The notes beneath the pieces are model-generated. The model saw only the letters and a list, made by a program, of their open reading frames with translations. It was not told where the DNA came from and searched no databases. A stretch of DNA of 58,736 bases from assembly GCA_001600875.1 (NCBI GenBank), contig BCLD01000021.1, positions 1 to 58,736 on the forward strand, given 5' to 3'. This stretch comes from Solicoccozyma terricola. Taxonomy: Eukaryota > Basidiomycota > Tremellomycetes > Filobasidiales > Piskurozymaceae. The position numbers and the translations under genes are program-made. This document shows, in pieces, positions 1 through 11,238 of this stretch; the first letter of the stretch is position 1, and every line of letters begins with the position of its first letter.

Positions 1-95
1 CCTAACCCTAACCCTAACCCTAACCCTAACCCTAACCCTAACCCTAACCCTAACCCTAACCCTAACCCTAACCCTAACCCTAACCCTAACCCTAA
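1..95. repeat. Terminal telomere repeat array (CCCTAA)n
   Basis: About sixteen uninterrupted CCCTAA units start at the first base and end at an abrupt switch to unique sequence. C-rich repeats on the + strand at a left end are the orientation expected of a chromosome tip (TTAGGG running outward on the other strand). TTAGGG is the common telomere unit of many filamentous fungi and basidiomycetes. The window is therefore one physical chromosome end. Confidence 0.97.
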
Positions 96-1480
96 AGAGG
101 GGGTAAGGGCAAAAAGACTACCACTATCGCTTGTGGAGCTACTCAATGTCCCAGTCGGCTGTCCGTGGCGCAATAATATTAATCTTCTCAGCCAGGCCAT
201 TAATGATTCAGATACATTCTCAACATTTCGGTTGACAGATTAGTGGTCGATATGCAGTTAAATGTCACTTTGAGCAGTTGGCTCTTGGGTGCACGAGTTG
301 GTAAATAAACCTATCATGTGTTTGACTGGAAGGGGCTTGGTGTGTAAGAACCGACCAGCTGTCACAGTTACTGGATGTGGAAAATTGTCAGATTCTTAAT
401 GACGAGAAGCCTGCTTCGTGAAACACACACCAATCTGACAGTGCCATGGGCGCACCGTAAACAAACAAATCTCCCATCTTGCCCCTTCTATCAACGCAGA
501 AATGATTTATCTGTTGGTCTGATCGCTGTCAAACATCTCACCGGGGAGCGGTCTTCCCGTCTTATTTATCGACTGGGAAACAAAGAAGGTTGGAAGCACG
601 AATGTCTCAAGGACTGGTCTGAGACATAAGGAAGTGAGACAGGGGAATAATGGATCTCAGTCCATTCCATTGTTATAGGTCAACAACACTATTGTTGACT
701 TAGGCAGAAGGGTAACCGACTTCTCTGTTGTTCTAAAGCCGCTCTTGCACCTACATAGTCAGGGTAGGCGAGCTAGAGATCGTCGTTGTATTGAAGACGC
801 ACCCATATACGATACTTCCACATGCCTACAACCTTTGTCGAACAACAAAAGGCCCGTATCCTTACAATGTGCCGCTTTATAGGGGGTGGAGTACAAAAGG
901 AAGGGGAAGGGGAAAGAGAGCCTTAAGGGCTTTCTCTTATATAGCCAAATAGCAGTCTTAAGAACAAAGAGAATAAAGATGTCTGTTCCCGAGTCCAATG
1001 TTGGCTAGAGAGTGAGAGGCGTGAAAAGGGAGGAAAAGCTACATCGGAGCGGGGATGTAGGTGCATCGGGACTGGTCGTACGTGAAGACGATGCAGGGTG
1101 CGCTGGTCCGATGTTGCTATCGTCAGGCAGCAATGGGTTGGTGCGTCGAGCCGGTGTAGCTCCGTCCGTCCAATGTAGCTCCGTCGAGTGATCCGGAGAT
1201 GACGGAGGGTCGGACTAGGATGTCCCAGTGTTGCGATTAGGTGTAAAATGAGATGTAATAATTGTCTACCCTCCTACTCGAAAGGGGGTGAGCCTGTTAA
1301 TGAGAACTATATACTGAAAGTGAACAAAAATGAAAGCTAGGTAGCTGGGACAATGACAGACCCATGTCCCACAGGTACAGACACCTGTTCCAGATGCCAT
1401 ACATGTCTTAAAGCCAAAAGAGAAAGAGAGTAAAAGAGTCCTTTGTCGGGTGAATCGATAATTTTGGATTCGAGCTGAAT
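96..1480. other. Subtelomeric non-coding stretch
   Basis: No convincing gene lies between the telomere and the histidine kinase. The stretch holds R1 repeat copy A (582-850, annotated separately) and otherwise unique-looking sequence with only short open frames. It is a normal subtelomeric spacer as far as the sequence shows. Confidence 0.6.
582..850 (-). repeat. Dispersed repeat R1, copy A
   Basis: On the minus strand this begins with TGTTGTTCGACAAAGG and ends near the pentamer-rich text before 582. It matches 17859-18084 and 22021-22289 over more than 200 bases with few differences, including the near-palindrome around 675-695 (two inverted halves of CAACAATAGTGTTG). A more diverged copy lies at 23566-23735. 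It may be a solo LTR or a non-coding mobile element; no ORF or clear target duplication was seen. Confidence 0.7.
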
Positions 1481-1614
1481 CACGTGATTTTCAACACCCA
1501 GGGGCGGACTAGAATGTCCGAGAGAAGGCGGGCTAGGAGGGCAGATGTCCGGTAAGGTAGTATCCTATCACGTGCTCATGACGGTTGATGCAACGCCACC
1601 CATCACGTCACGTG
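1481..1614. promoter_or_regulatory. Three CACGTG boxes upstream of the histidine kinase gene
   Basis: CACGTG occurs at 1481-1486, 1569-1574 and 1609-1614, all within 280 bases of the first plausible start codon. CACGTG is the palindromic site bound by basic helix-loop-helix factors and related regulators in fungi. Three in 134 bases is well above chance, so regulated transcription of the kinase gene is likely, though the factor is unknown. Confidence 0.5.
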
Positions 1615-1639
1615 GCAGAACTTCCGCTTAGATGACGAC

Positions 1640-3824
1640 ATGGCTCCCTCGTCATTTCTGCTGCAAACCATCTTGCTCAACCGGTATACTAACCCCCCTC
1701 CCCTCGCTCTCGTCCTCGTCTCCCCCCCCCTCCCCCCGGCAGCGTCAGTTCAAGCGATGAATCGTATCTTCGCACTGTCGTCGGTGCCGATTCTTGTCCT
1801 CACTCCTGCACTCACGGTGTTGGAGGCTTCGACGGGCTACTTGAAAATCGCCAGCACTCGACGCGATCTATGTGTAGGAGCGTCTCTCGACGACGCACTC
1901 GGCGATAGGTTGGGTCAGATCTTTGACCGAGACACAATTCATCACGGTATATCCGACGCTTTAGCCAGTCACATACCGTATTTGAGCGAGATCGTCGGCC
2001 CCCTGGAGGAATTCTACTACTACAGGATACGCACTACCCCGGTTTATGAGACAGACAAACTTGTGTACATTCTGCTCGAGTTTGTGGATTCCTCTATGGA
2101 ACACGCTCGTCACACCTCGCTACTGAAGCAACTTCGAGCATGCGAAATCTACCAACTTCTAGTCAACACTGTCAAGGACTATGCCATCTTCATGCTCGAC
2201 ACTCGAGGTCACATTGTTACATGGAACAAAGGGGCACGGCTCCTCAAGGGATATACAGCCGACGAAATCATCGGGAAACACTTCTCCATCTTCTACGCAG
2301 GAGAGGACAGGGCCGGGGGAAAACCGGAGAGGGAATTAGCAGATGCTGTCCAGGTTGGAGAGGTGGAAGACGAAGGCTGGCGGTACCGTAAAGACGGCTC
2401 TCGATTTTGGGCAAACGTCATCATCACCCCGATATATGATGATGATGATGAACACGTCGGATTCACCAAAGTCACTCGAGATTTGACGCAGAGAAAGGCA
2501 GAGGAGGCTAGAGTGATCGCCGAGTACGAGCAAGCGAGCCAAATGAAGAACCAATTTTTGGCTAATATGAGCCATGAGATACGATCCCCCATGCAAGGGA
2601 TGCTTGGTGCTCTTGAATTACTGCTCGACACGCCACTCACCTTGGAGCAGCGAGAACTGGCGGGGATCGTCGAAGAAAGTGGCAAGGTATTGCTACATGT
2701 CATGTGAGTAAAATTCAGCTCGACAGGTTTGTGTGGTGCAATCACTTATCATCGACATTCCTGGATCCACTCATGTTCTGCTATGCAGCAATGACATCCT
2801 CGACTACTCGAAGCTCTCCTCCGGCAGATTTACTCTCAACGAAAGTGACTTTTCCATCTCGCAGACGGTGAAGGCTGTCGTCAAGGGTCTCAAGGTTGGA
2901 TCAACACCCAACGTGGTTGAACTCTCCGCCAGCGTGGACGGCAGGATACCTTCCTATATATATGGCGACTCGTTGCGCACACGACAGGTCTTTCAGAATA
3001 TAATTGGCAATGCCGTCAAGTTTACAGAATATGGAAGCATAACTACGACGGTGAGGCTGTTGGAGAGCGACGACGACAGTTTAACAATCCTCGCCGAGGT
3101 AAGGGACACCGGCATCGGCATCGATGCGGCAGCAGCGACGTCGCTGTTTACTCCGTTCGTTCAAGTAGACAACTCGTTGACCAAACGGTTCCCCGGGACT
3201 GGCCTCGGACTATCTATCTCTAAACATCTCGTGAACTTGATGGGTGGAAATATCGGCTACCTCCCGATTACGGACGGCGGCAGTGTTTTTTGGTTTACGT
3301 TGAAATTCAAGCAATCTCGACATCTCACGGTCGACGTCGGCGTTCCGCACGTTGGACTGGACCTCGGACAGGTGACGGCCGGAAAAAGAATATTGGTCGT
3401 CGAAGACAACCCAATCAACCAAAAGGTGATGCACAAGATGCTTACCAGGCTCGGTTTCGATGTGGTCAAGCTCGCAAACGACGGCAAACAAGGCATAGAC
3501 ATGTTCTTCGCCGACGACTTTGATCTGGTTTTCATGGACATCAACATGCCCGTCCTTGACGGTATTCGCGCCAGCCAGCAAATCCGAGCTGCCGGTTACC
3601 AGACTCCAATCATCGCCCTCACGGCGAACGCGCTCAAAGGGGATGCAGAAACATGCCTGCTGGCCGGGATGAACGATTATGTGACTAAACCCGTCGATCG
3701 CGACATGCTAGCCAAGCGGTTGGTGCAGTGGCTATCATGTGCAAGGAATCCCCCTAACGTCACAATGGCCCTCAAGCACCCAAATATACCCGTAAAAAGT
3801 CGTCAGACAAAGAGCGGAAAGTAA
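1640..3824 (+). CDS. PAS-domain hybrid histidine kinase
   Basis: Two exons, 1640-2703 and 2789-3824, join across an 85-nt GTGAGT/CAG intron to give 699 residues in one frame. The intron falls inside the phosphoacceptor region, just before NDILDYSKL. Order: a first PAS-like region (about 40-150), a clear PAS domain (about 170-290, with KDYAIFMLDTRGHI), the H-box FLANMSHEIRSP with the phosphorylated histidine near residue 312, N-box NIIGNAVKFTEYG, G1 DTGIGID and G2 GTGLGLSI, then a receiver domain starting RILVVEDN with the acceptor aspartate near 605 in FMDINMP and a conserved lysine in TKPVD. All catalytic boxes are intact. Such hybrid kinases pass phosphate through an Hpt protein to response regulators such as Ssk1/Skn7 in fungi. 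No membrane span is obvious, so a soluble sensor is likely. The true start may be the ATG at 1757, because the first 39 residues are Pro/Leu-rich and cross a C-rich tract. Confidence 0.92.
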
Positions 3825-6470
3825 GGAGGGAAAGGAAAGGGAGCAGGAGCGGGAAGAATTCAGGGCTGATTCTATTCAAACGCCTGCAATTACTCGACAA
3901 GTGAACGCCTGAAACCAATCGGAACTGGACAGAAGTTCCAGTGACCGTCTCGCATCAATAATATTTGTGTGGCAAACAGTCTCCGTGTGGCGTTGACAAC
4001 GACGAGCTGAGTGCGAGCTTCGAAGGGGAGCGCGCTCCTGCTCTAGGAGGAGCTCGGGGACAGGCGTGGCGAGGCACAGCGCACCTCTAGCATGGGCAAG
4101 GGCGCCCTTTTCCCAGCAATGTCTGACGAGGCGCAAGGAAGGACGAAGGAGGCGCGGTCATGCTACGATGAGGTCAGCGACAGGCAGGGCAAGACACATG
4201 GCAATGCGACCAGTCGGACGTTCGCCAAGGCGGAAGCGAGGCTCAAGGAGGCAATCCCGCTCAACCGATCGGGTTCGAGGCTGGCCGGCAAGGTACATTC
4301 CACCGCCAACCTGGGAATGGTCGCCTGCATCAGTCAAAGTATGACGAGGTTCAAAGGCGCAGGCGGTCCCGCCATTTGATGAGGGTAATGTGGTGGGGCA
4401 AGGCACTTGATGCATTGCCTACACTTATAGTAAGATGAAGGTTAATGTGCGGAATGAGAGTGTCTTCCGGTCCATATGTGTTAACTTGACTCCTTTTGTA
4501 AAAGGCACAGTAGGCTTCATTATAATGGAGCAAAGCGCATTGACCGCGCATCCTGGCACCAGGGTAGTATTCTCCGGGCTGTCGACATCGTCATGTGAAT
4601 GCCAGGTGGAATTATTCTGTGGTAAGGTCGCCGTGGAGTCAAGAACGGTGAGAGCCGATGCACGACTACAAGAGCCAAGGTTCGCAGGACTTCCGACTGC
4701 GTTTATCGAGCGGAGTCCGCCGCATGGCAACGAAACCAAAAGTCAGGCTGTCTTTTCATTCTTTGCCAGGTACTAAGTTGCATCAGGAGCACGATCTTGG
4801 TTTCAGCTGCCTTTGGACTGGACCACAATACTGATTTGCCTGCTAAGTTCAGAATTTTGCATCTCGTTTGACGAATCGTGAAATGCTCAATATGTCCTTG
4901 TTGGTCCAATACCGGCCAAATGGGAGGCTGTAGAAGTTGACGTCGTCACCGATCGCCTTTAAAGGATCCCGTGTGCACTGGGAGAGCAGGAGTGAAGATT
5001 GTGAATGCAAGCGCGTCCGAATAGCAGTCAGGATAATCGGAATGTTAGCAGTTGTGGTATCCATATGGTATTTTGGCGTTTTACGAATAAGTACAGACAC
5101 TTGGTTTCGTGTGCAAGGACGTCGTCATAACTAGACTGTCCTTTTACCTATTGTGGATGATTTTCTTTAGAGTGAAATATTCCGACTTCACAAAGGTCTT
5201 GCCGGTGACCTCTGTGCCTCCCCTACTATATATATCCCAGGAGTATGACATGACTCTCTCATCTCTAGGGTCTGTCAATCTTTGAATCTCACTCTTGTGG
5301 CTCACGCACTACACTCACCCGGAGCAAATCTCACAATTTAGGGGTCTCCTCTGCTGTGTTGTGGATTTTTGACGGGTATCCCGCTGCTGCTTATTTCCTG
5401 GGAGTAAGACGAACACCGTCAAGGCGTAAGACAGATCGGTGGAAGCACGGGACCACCTTATTATCTAAATAACAAGCTTAAGAAAACGTCTGATATCTTT
5501 TTTTGGTACCAAAAACCAAAAAGACTTCCCACAAAGTTTTTACGCATTGTAGTGATAGTTTTACTTGTTACTTGTAATCCGTCCAGTGTCTGGAAACGAG
5601 CCAATAGGGCCACAAGCTAATTTGCCTAACTACTTACACCGACTATATTTCCCCCTTTACAACACTTGTATGATATCTGAATTATAAAAAGGGGGTTTAA
5701 TAATCTGTTACATAAGATATACGTTCTAGCACATGTACTAATAATACATTTGAATACTGTCAAAGAAGGTACAGATATTCAGTTCATTTCAGAACTGAAA
5801 GGTCAATTCGAGCAAATCCTTTATTATGTTTAGCCTTAGCAACAGGAGGCACGAAATGTTAAAGAATGGAAAAAAGATGAACCTGAGCTCTCAAACTTAT
5901 TCCGAAGTATTTCGGAAAAATCCAGTATTTCCGAGAATGCTGAGGTTACGGTGACTAATAATACCGAATCCAGGAATATTCATTAGATAAACTTGAGGGT
6001 GCAGCGAGCGGAAGTGAAAAGCACATGCTAGGGCACCCTGTTCTGTGGGCGGATGGTTTGGGGCGGATAACCGCTCATCTTCCGTTTCCCTACATGCGGA
6101 TCGTCGGACGTCCACCAATGCTCAACGGGCATGTAGGTGTCGTGAACCCCTCACCGTACCGGTGACCTCATGGTTCATCGTGTTCCGGCGTCTCTCCAGC
6201 CCATCGGGTGATCGTGGGAGTCGTGAACGATCCTCTCCTCTCAAGGTTGAAAGTCTGGCCACCACGTTTCTCGTCAGAGGTCTCCGGGGATGAGCCCCTA
6301 CGTAATTAACGAACATGATATGAGAATAGGCTGCATATCCATTAGTGAAAACACGTGTCGGAGCAAGGAACGTTGGTGATGATGACCTGGCCAGGTGGCC
6401 GCAGTTGGTGGGGTGCACGTTCGCGTATATCCAACTGTAGGTCCTCATCGTTTGATCGGATGGTTGCCTG
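3825..6470. other. Gene-poor gap with an AT-rich block
   Basis: Several open frames of 70-115 codons occur (for example 4092-4379 and 4435-4776, both +), but none shows a recognisable domain, a clear splice pattern or a typical start context. From about 5470 to 5970 the base composition turns strongly AT-rich compared with both flanks. A TATATATA motif at about 5226-5235 followed by short direct matches could belong to an old LTR. No gene is called here. Confidence 0.5.
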
Positions 6471-6476
6471 TATAAA
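6471..6476 (+). promoter_or_regulatory. TATA box of the DUF6454-like gene
   Basis: TATAAA sits 85 bases before the ATG at 6561 with a short non-coding leader between. The position and match are those of a classical fungal core promoter. Confidence 0.6.
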
Positions 6477-6560
6477 GGGAGGGTAGCTTGAGTCCCATTC
6501 CACTGCGTCGCAACCGCGGACGCAACCGCCCACGCTTGCGACCACCACCACACACACACG

Positions 6561-7604
6561 ATGATGATCACTGTTGCTCCCCTCTCCGTTCTTGCCCTCG
6601 CCGCCTCCGCGGTCGCGCTCAACATCACCCGGTCCGGCTCTTCGCAGGAGATTGCCCCGTCTCCCCTTCCCGCTCCGGGCGTCGCATCCAACGCCGAAGA
6701 AATCATCACCCAATTCCAGAGCCTCGGTCGAACCACCGTCTGGAAGCTGGTGGACGAGGTCAACTTTCAGGGTGAATGTTACGAGCCCGAGGGTATCGTG
6801 CGTCTCGGCGACAATCGATACTTTGTTTCGGCGGGCGAGTACACCCAGGCGACGCAGAAGTATGCTCAGGTCACCAACGGCACCGATCGAACCGCTGGCG
6901 CTGGATTTGCCCATATGATGGTGTTCGACGGCAACGGGACCCGTATCGCAGACGCCACGCTGACCGACAAAGGCAATGTCGAGTACCACAACGGAGGTAT
7001 CGACTATGACGGCCAGACCATCTGGGCGACCATCGGTCAGTACCGGCCCAATTCTACCGCAACAGTGTACAAGATCGACCCGTCCACGCTGGAGCCCACC
7101 CCGCAGTTCCGCATCGCAGACCACATGGGTGGCATCGTCCACGATGTGCGGACTGGCTCCCTCACGACAATGAACTGGGGATCGCGCAACGCATCCGTGT
7201 TTGATGAGCACGGCAACAAGGCAGCTCCTCCGGCATTCACGGCCCCACGCAGCAGCGTGCGCAATCCATCGTACTGGGTCGACTATCAGGACTGCAAGTT
7301 CCTCGGCCAAACCAAGCACTACGGTGATCGTTCTGTCATGCTCTGCTCGGGCGTTACTAATCTCTACGGCGTCGAGATNGGAGGGCTCGCCATNGTCGAC
7401 ACCNAGACCATGGTCCCGCTTGACGAGGTGCCGATCACCATGAAGACCGAGNCGGGCAAGCTCGTTACCGAAAACCCTATGGATGCAGCNATTGTCGATG
7501 GAAAGCTAAGGGTGTACTGGTTGCCTGTGCAGCACAACTGCACGTTGTATGCCTACGAGGCCCAGCCTGACAGCCCGTTCGAGTTTGGTGGCGGGCCCCA
7601 GTAG
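6561..7604 (+). CDS. Secreted DUF6454-like protein
   Basis: A single-exon frame of 347 residues. The first 20 residues are a typical secretion signal (MMITVAPLSVLALAASAVAL). The body carries repeated beta-propeller-like strands and the blocks YHNGGIDYDG, YRPNSTATVYKID and GGIVHDVRTGSLTTMNWGSR, which I associate with the DUF6454 family found in fungi and actinobacteria. The biochemical role is unknown; the fold suggests an extracellular propeller that may bind or hydrolyse small molecules. Five undetermined bases (7379, 7394, 7404, 7452, 7490) each create one unknown residue but do not break the frame. A TATA box lies 85 bases upstream. Several NGT/NAS/NGS glycosylation sequons support secretion. 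Confidence 0.75.
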   Translation: MMITVAPLSVLALAASAVALNITRSGSSQEIAPSPLPAPGVASNAEEIITQFQSLGRTTVWKLVDEVNFQGECYEPEGIVRLGDNRYFVSAGEYTQATQKYAQVTNGTDRTAGAGFAHMMVFDGNGTRIADATLTDKGNVEYHNGGIDYDGQTIWATIGQYRPNSTATVYKIDPSTLEPTPQFRIADHMGGIVHDVRTGSLTTMNWGSRNASVFDEHGNKAAPPAFTAPRSSVRNPSYWVDYQDCKFLGQTKHYGDRSVMLCSGVTNLYGVEXGGLAXVDTXTMVPLDEVPITMKTEXGKLVTENPMDAXIVDGKLRVYWLPVQHNCTLYAYEAQPDSPFEFGGGPQ

Positions 7605-8649
7605 CTACAAGTCCCCGTAGCTCCCAACCGAGCGGCACAGAGCGTCACTCTGTGCCCACCTAGACGTAGACGGATACACTAAAATAAAATGATTTTGCGG
7701 AGGACGCTCTTGTAAACATCGAAATTGAACACTCATGTGGCTAGTCAAGCTATACATCATCACCATCCCTCGTATGCCCAAGATCGGCGGATTGCCAAGC
7801 TACATCCTCCCGTTGCTGTAAGCCCATAGTAATCTCTGTTACGAATGTAACTACTTCACTAAAAAGCAGTCCGAACTACTGATCAGGAATTCCGGGCGCT
7901 ATGTCATTTCAAACAGCCCCTCTCGACCGGCATTCCTTATCAACATTCCTGTAAACCCGCTATGACGGCTTTAGGGCCACCTGCCAGCACAGGTCCCAAG
8001 GTCCCGGCAATGCTCAATAATATGTTCCCTCGGTCGGAGTTGACCTCACGGCTTTGGAAGGCGAAATCGTACGCTAGTACGACTCTTAATCTGTTGTGAA
8101 TAACTGGCTGTTTTCCTTTTGTCGTACATCGAGCTTGACCAGAAGTGGCCGACCTATATAGTACTCTTACAACATTGGAACAAAGGTCTTTGTCACCTGC
8201 ATCCTTTGCTATGCTGCAGTGCCATGCACTGCCATGCATTGCAATGCTATACTTCGGCATCAACCATAGCACAGTATTCGCTACTTTCAACCAGTAGTGA
8301 CTGACTGAGAAAGACAGGGTCGATGTTAAACCTGCTCAACTGTGCTTATAACGTCACGAACTCAGAATCAGTGATGGTTGACGCTGGTTCGGCGATGTGG
8401 CGTTGACGCAATTATCCGAAGTTTACGTTGACAGGGACCAAATTCAAGCACCTCCACCTCTCCATCATGTATCCTGCCTCGAATACCACGCGGCCAAACG
8501 CTTTAACATCTCTGATAAAGCACACGGTCGAAGAACCGGATCCTAAAGATCGAAGCTGGAATACAACGGCTTCTCCAAAATGCGCCCCACAAGCCTCTCT
8601 CTCTTCACCATGCTCTCCTCTCCACCATGCTCTCCTCTCCTCCATGCTT
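7605..8649. other. Intergenic region containing a solo LTR
   Basis: The stretch between the DUF6454-like gene and the convergent minus-strand gene holds an L3 solo LTR (8092-8293). The rest shows no coding signal that survives comparison of frames; open frames on the + strand at 8428-8880 are the antisense of the neighbouring gene's last exon. Confidence 0.5.
8092..8293 (-). repeat. Solo LTR of family L3, copy 1
   Basis: About 202 bases that match, in reverse orientation, 19566-19766 and 26029-26226. On the minus strand it starts TGGTTGAAAGTAGCG and ends ATTCACAACA, so the TG...CA ends of an LTR are present. The core has repeated GCCATGCA/GCAATGCA blocks. No coding sequence belongs to it. 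Flanking pentamers (TAATC and GTAGT) do not match, so the insertion is old or recombined. Confidence 0.7.
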
Positions 8650-9925
8650 TCACAGAGTCGACCCCGACCACACCTCTTTCAATTCCAACAGCCCCAGAAC
8701 CTTATCAATATCTTCTCGAGCCTTTTTGGACAAGAACTCGATGACGAACGGGGGATTTTCGCCAACGGTACGCTTTATCTGACCAACCACTTCTTCGACG
8801 AGCTCTGCCATCTCCGGTCCGTAATCCATTTGTCGGATGAGAGCTTCTCGTTCGTTTCGGTGGCGCCAGGAGGTGACTAGCGCCATGACGGTTTCACAAT
8901 GGGTAGCTTCGAAGTCGCTGCTGAAGCAGATGGCTTGGTAGGCTTCGATGAGTGTGCCCACAAGAGCTTTGGTGGAGGTAACGAGAGCAGCGGGCGGGGA
9001 TGTTGGTCTGGTAGCCGTAGCCGTAGCAGTGGCGAGGTTTAGCGCAGGCGGAAGGATCGAGGGAGCTTCGGATGTACTCGCGATGGCAGGTGCTTGAATG
9101 GTCGAGGCGGGTGATGGGGCACCTCCTTGTCGGACTGCTAGGGTGATACCGTTGGTCTGAATGGCGGTTTGGGTGGTGGCGGCCGCTGGGTTCACTGAGC
9201 GAGAAGGTGGTCAGCTGGAGACTCGTGGACGTAATGGACTGCCGAGAACTGACTTCCTCGTGTTAGAGCAGCTGGAGCCACCTCAACCAGCGTAACGACG
9301 GTGGCTGACGCCCTTGTCGATGCCGGAGCCGTGATCGCACTCGCCGTAGTAGAAGCAGGAGTCGAGATGGAAGCCGAAGCCGATGGAGCAGTCGGTGCAG
9401 ACGCCACAACAGGTGTCACGGAAGCCGGAGTGACAGCCTTTTGCGCCACTTCCTCCGATACTTCCGACTTGTCCGTCTCAGCACTCGAAGGCAACGCTGG
9501 CGCAGTGGTCAACGCCAGACTACTCGATGATGGAGTTTGAGCTATGGGGGCGTTTGTTTCTCCGTTGGGTTGGATAGCTACAGGTCGACCTGGTGGGCCT
9601 CCCTTCATGGGTGCTTTGCCATTCACAGCTAGAATTGGGGTGGATGCTGGGACAGTTGGACTGTTGGCAGTGCCAGACGTGGGTCTGCCGTTGCCAATGG
9701 ACATCGATGCAGGAGTACCGGTGGCAATGGCAGCGACGTTCGGATCCTTCGGCGGACCCATGATAACCGGTGCAGAACCAGATGCGCCAATTCCCACAGT
9801 GACGAGATAATGCGGTGCTGTATCCGGCGTGGACCTGGATCGCGAAAGGGGAATGACTCACGACTTCCATGAAAGTAGGGTTTCACCCCGTAACCCTTCA
9901 TCCTCCTCATCTGGCTTTCGACCAC
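8650..9925 (-). CDS. Unrecognised Ala/Ser/Thr/Pro-rich protein, three exons
   Basis: I propose exons 9862-9925, 9254-9817 and 8650-9194 (read on the minus strand), with introns of 44 nt (GTGAGT...CAG) and 59 nt (GTCAGT...CAG). The phases agree and give 390 residues starting MVESQMRRMKGYG. Residues about 25-250 are low-complexity and very rich in Ala, Ser, Thr, Pro and Val, so likely disordered. The last 110 residues form a compact, probably helical segment (EAYQAICFSSDFEATHCETV ... GQIKRTVGENPPFVIEFLSK) that does not match a family I know. No signal peptide or membrane span is evident. The second donor is GTCAGT rather than GTGAGT, so that junction is the weakest part of the model. Confidence 0.55.
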
Positions 9926-11001
9926 TCACGGTAGTGAACACGGTTCTCGCACTTTGTTAAATCGATTTGCTCGGCGGGAGTATTACCTAACCAGAATGAA
10001 GGTCCTGGTAAACTCGCGAACTTGATCTCTAAATCCCGAATCTGGGTGACAGGTGCAAATCTGAATGCAGGCTAACTGAAACTGGTTAAGTATCCTCATA
10101 GCAGACCTGAAGGATATATACAATCTTGTGCGGCTGACGGCATGAACACGAAAACGAGGTCATACCGCTAGCCAATCACAACACGTGTTTCTCGGACGAC
10201 TCCCGTTCTTTTTCGTGAAAATATAAAAATAAAAAGGCGCAAACTGTGCAGTTATTGTGGCTGTCTCTAATATAACAAACCTCTCTCGGCTTCGTCTGAG
10301 TAATCTACAAACGTTGACCTTGAATGGCTCTCGTACGCATTGCGCAGGAGAGAGAGCATCTCGTGTTGCTTTACAGCCAGACCACCTCTACTCACCACAT
10401 CGATTCTAGTGGGACAGCAGCTACTCTCAAGTCAGACCTTGGAGCCGGGGGACGCGTAGTCTGTGAGGTATCTAGAAAGAGGTGGGAAGGGTTGTTGTTT
10501 GTAGTCTACAACAGAGACGTCGATGTTTCGTCCTATAGTCACCTCTTGCAGAAATACTACGTGGGCGGCATGTTTTTCACCACGGAAAATCAAAACATAC
10601 CTTCTAAGTCACCTAAAGGTTGGTGATATCGTGTTTCTAGCCAGAACGGGCCCAAATGAAAAGGAAGGTGTAGTCGGCTTTGAATGCTGCTGCTAGGCGA
10701 GCTCTCCATATTTGCTGTCTCTTCCCTTCAATGCACTCTCACGACCTGCGGACAGCAACGATAGGTCAGCAGTGACTGACAGGGTCATCTGTGTGCGCAG
10801 AGATTGTACCGTCGCCCGGATCATAACGAGCTTAATATCAGATCATTCGACATCCACCAACGCCTAATTGTGACGTGATATAACATCAGGCTTACATATT
10901 AGTACAGGAAGCAGCTCGCAACAGACGATAGACACAAACTTCCCACCTCCCCTATATAGACGACCCGTTCTTCAACACCTTTTTGGTGGCTGCTCTTTAC
11001 G
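9926..11001. other. Intergenic region with a doubtful 100-codon frame
   Basis: An A/T-rich TATA-like stretch near 10221-10240 precedes an open frame at 10324-10626 (+, 100 codons, starting MALVRIAQEREH). It has no recognisable domain, no splice partner that I can place and ordinary composition. A second TATA-like site (TATATAG, about 10953) precedes the ATPase-like scrap at 11002. I see no other feature. Confidence 0.35.
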
Positions 11002-11238
11002 ATGCCGACATGCAACATGTGAGTGGAATTCCCCCGAAAAACTCGAATGAGTCATTCAGGCAGAAAAATTGGCTGATCGTCGATCATGCACGTTTCGCAG
11101 TGCCATCATCGGCATGGTGGCTTTGCCCATGAGCAACCCTGTCCGGTATTACTGGGAGACGCAAGTCTGGGGCGGTGCTACTCGGGGTACAATCGCCCTC
11201 TGGCCTTTGGCAACCGTGGTACAGTTTGCTGTCGGCAG
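11002..11238 (+). pseudogene. Fragment resembling a P1B-type (copper) ATPase transmembrane segment
   Basis: An ATG at 11002 begins a short exon (MPTCN-I) that can be spliced by GTGAGT/CAG to an exon ending at 11238. The second exon reads AIIGMVALPMSNPVRYYWE then ATRGTIALWPLATVVQFAVGR. The last block is like the TPVQFxxGRRFY segment that precedes the phosphorylation part of heavy-metal P1B ATPases. No CPC, DKTG or hinge motif follows in the next kilobase, so if the match is right only a short remnant is left. It could equally be an unrelated small membrane protein. Confidence 0.3.

Noticed and set aside
4092..4379. 95-codon open frame (MGKGALFPAMSDEAQG...)
   Set aside because: Overlaps other open frames on both strands, shows no domain, and its length is expected by chance in GC-rich sequence.
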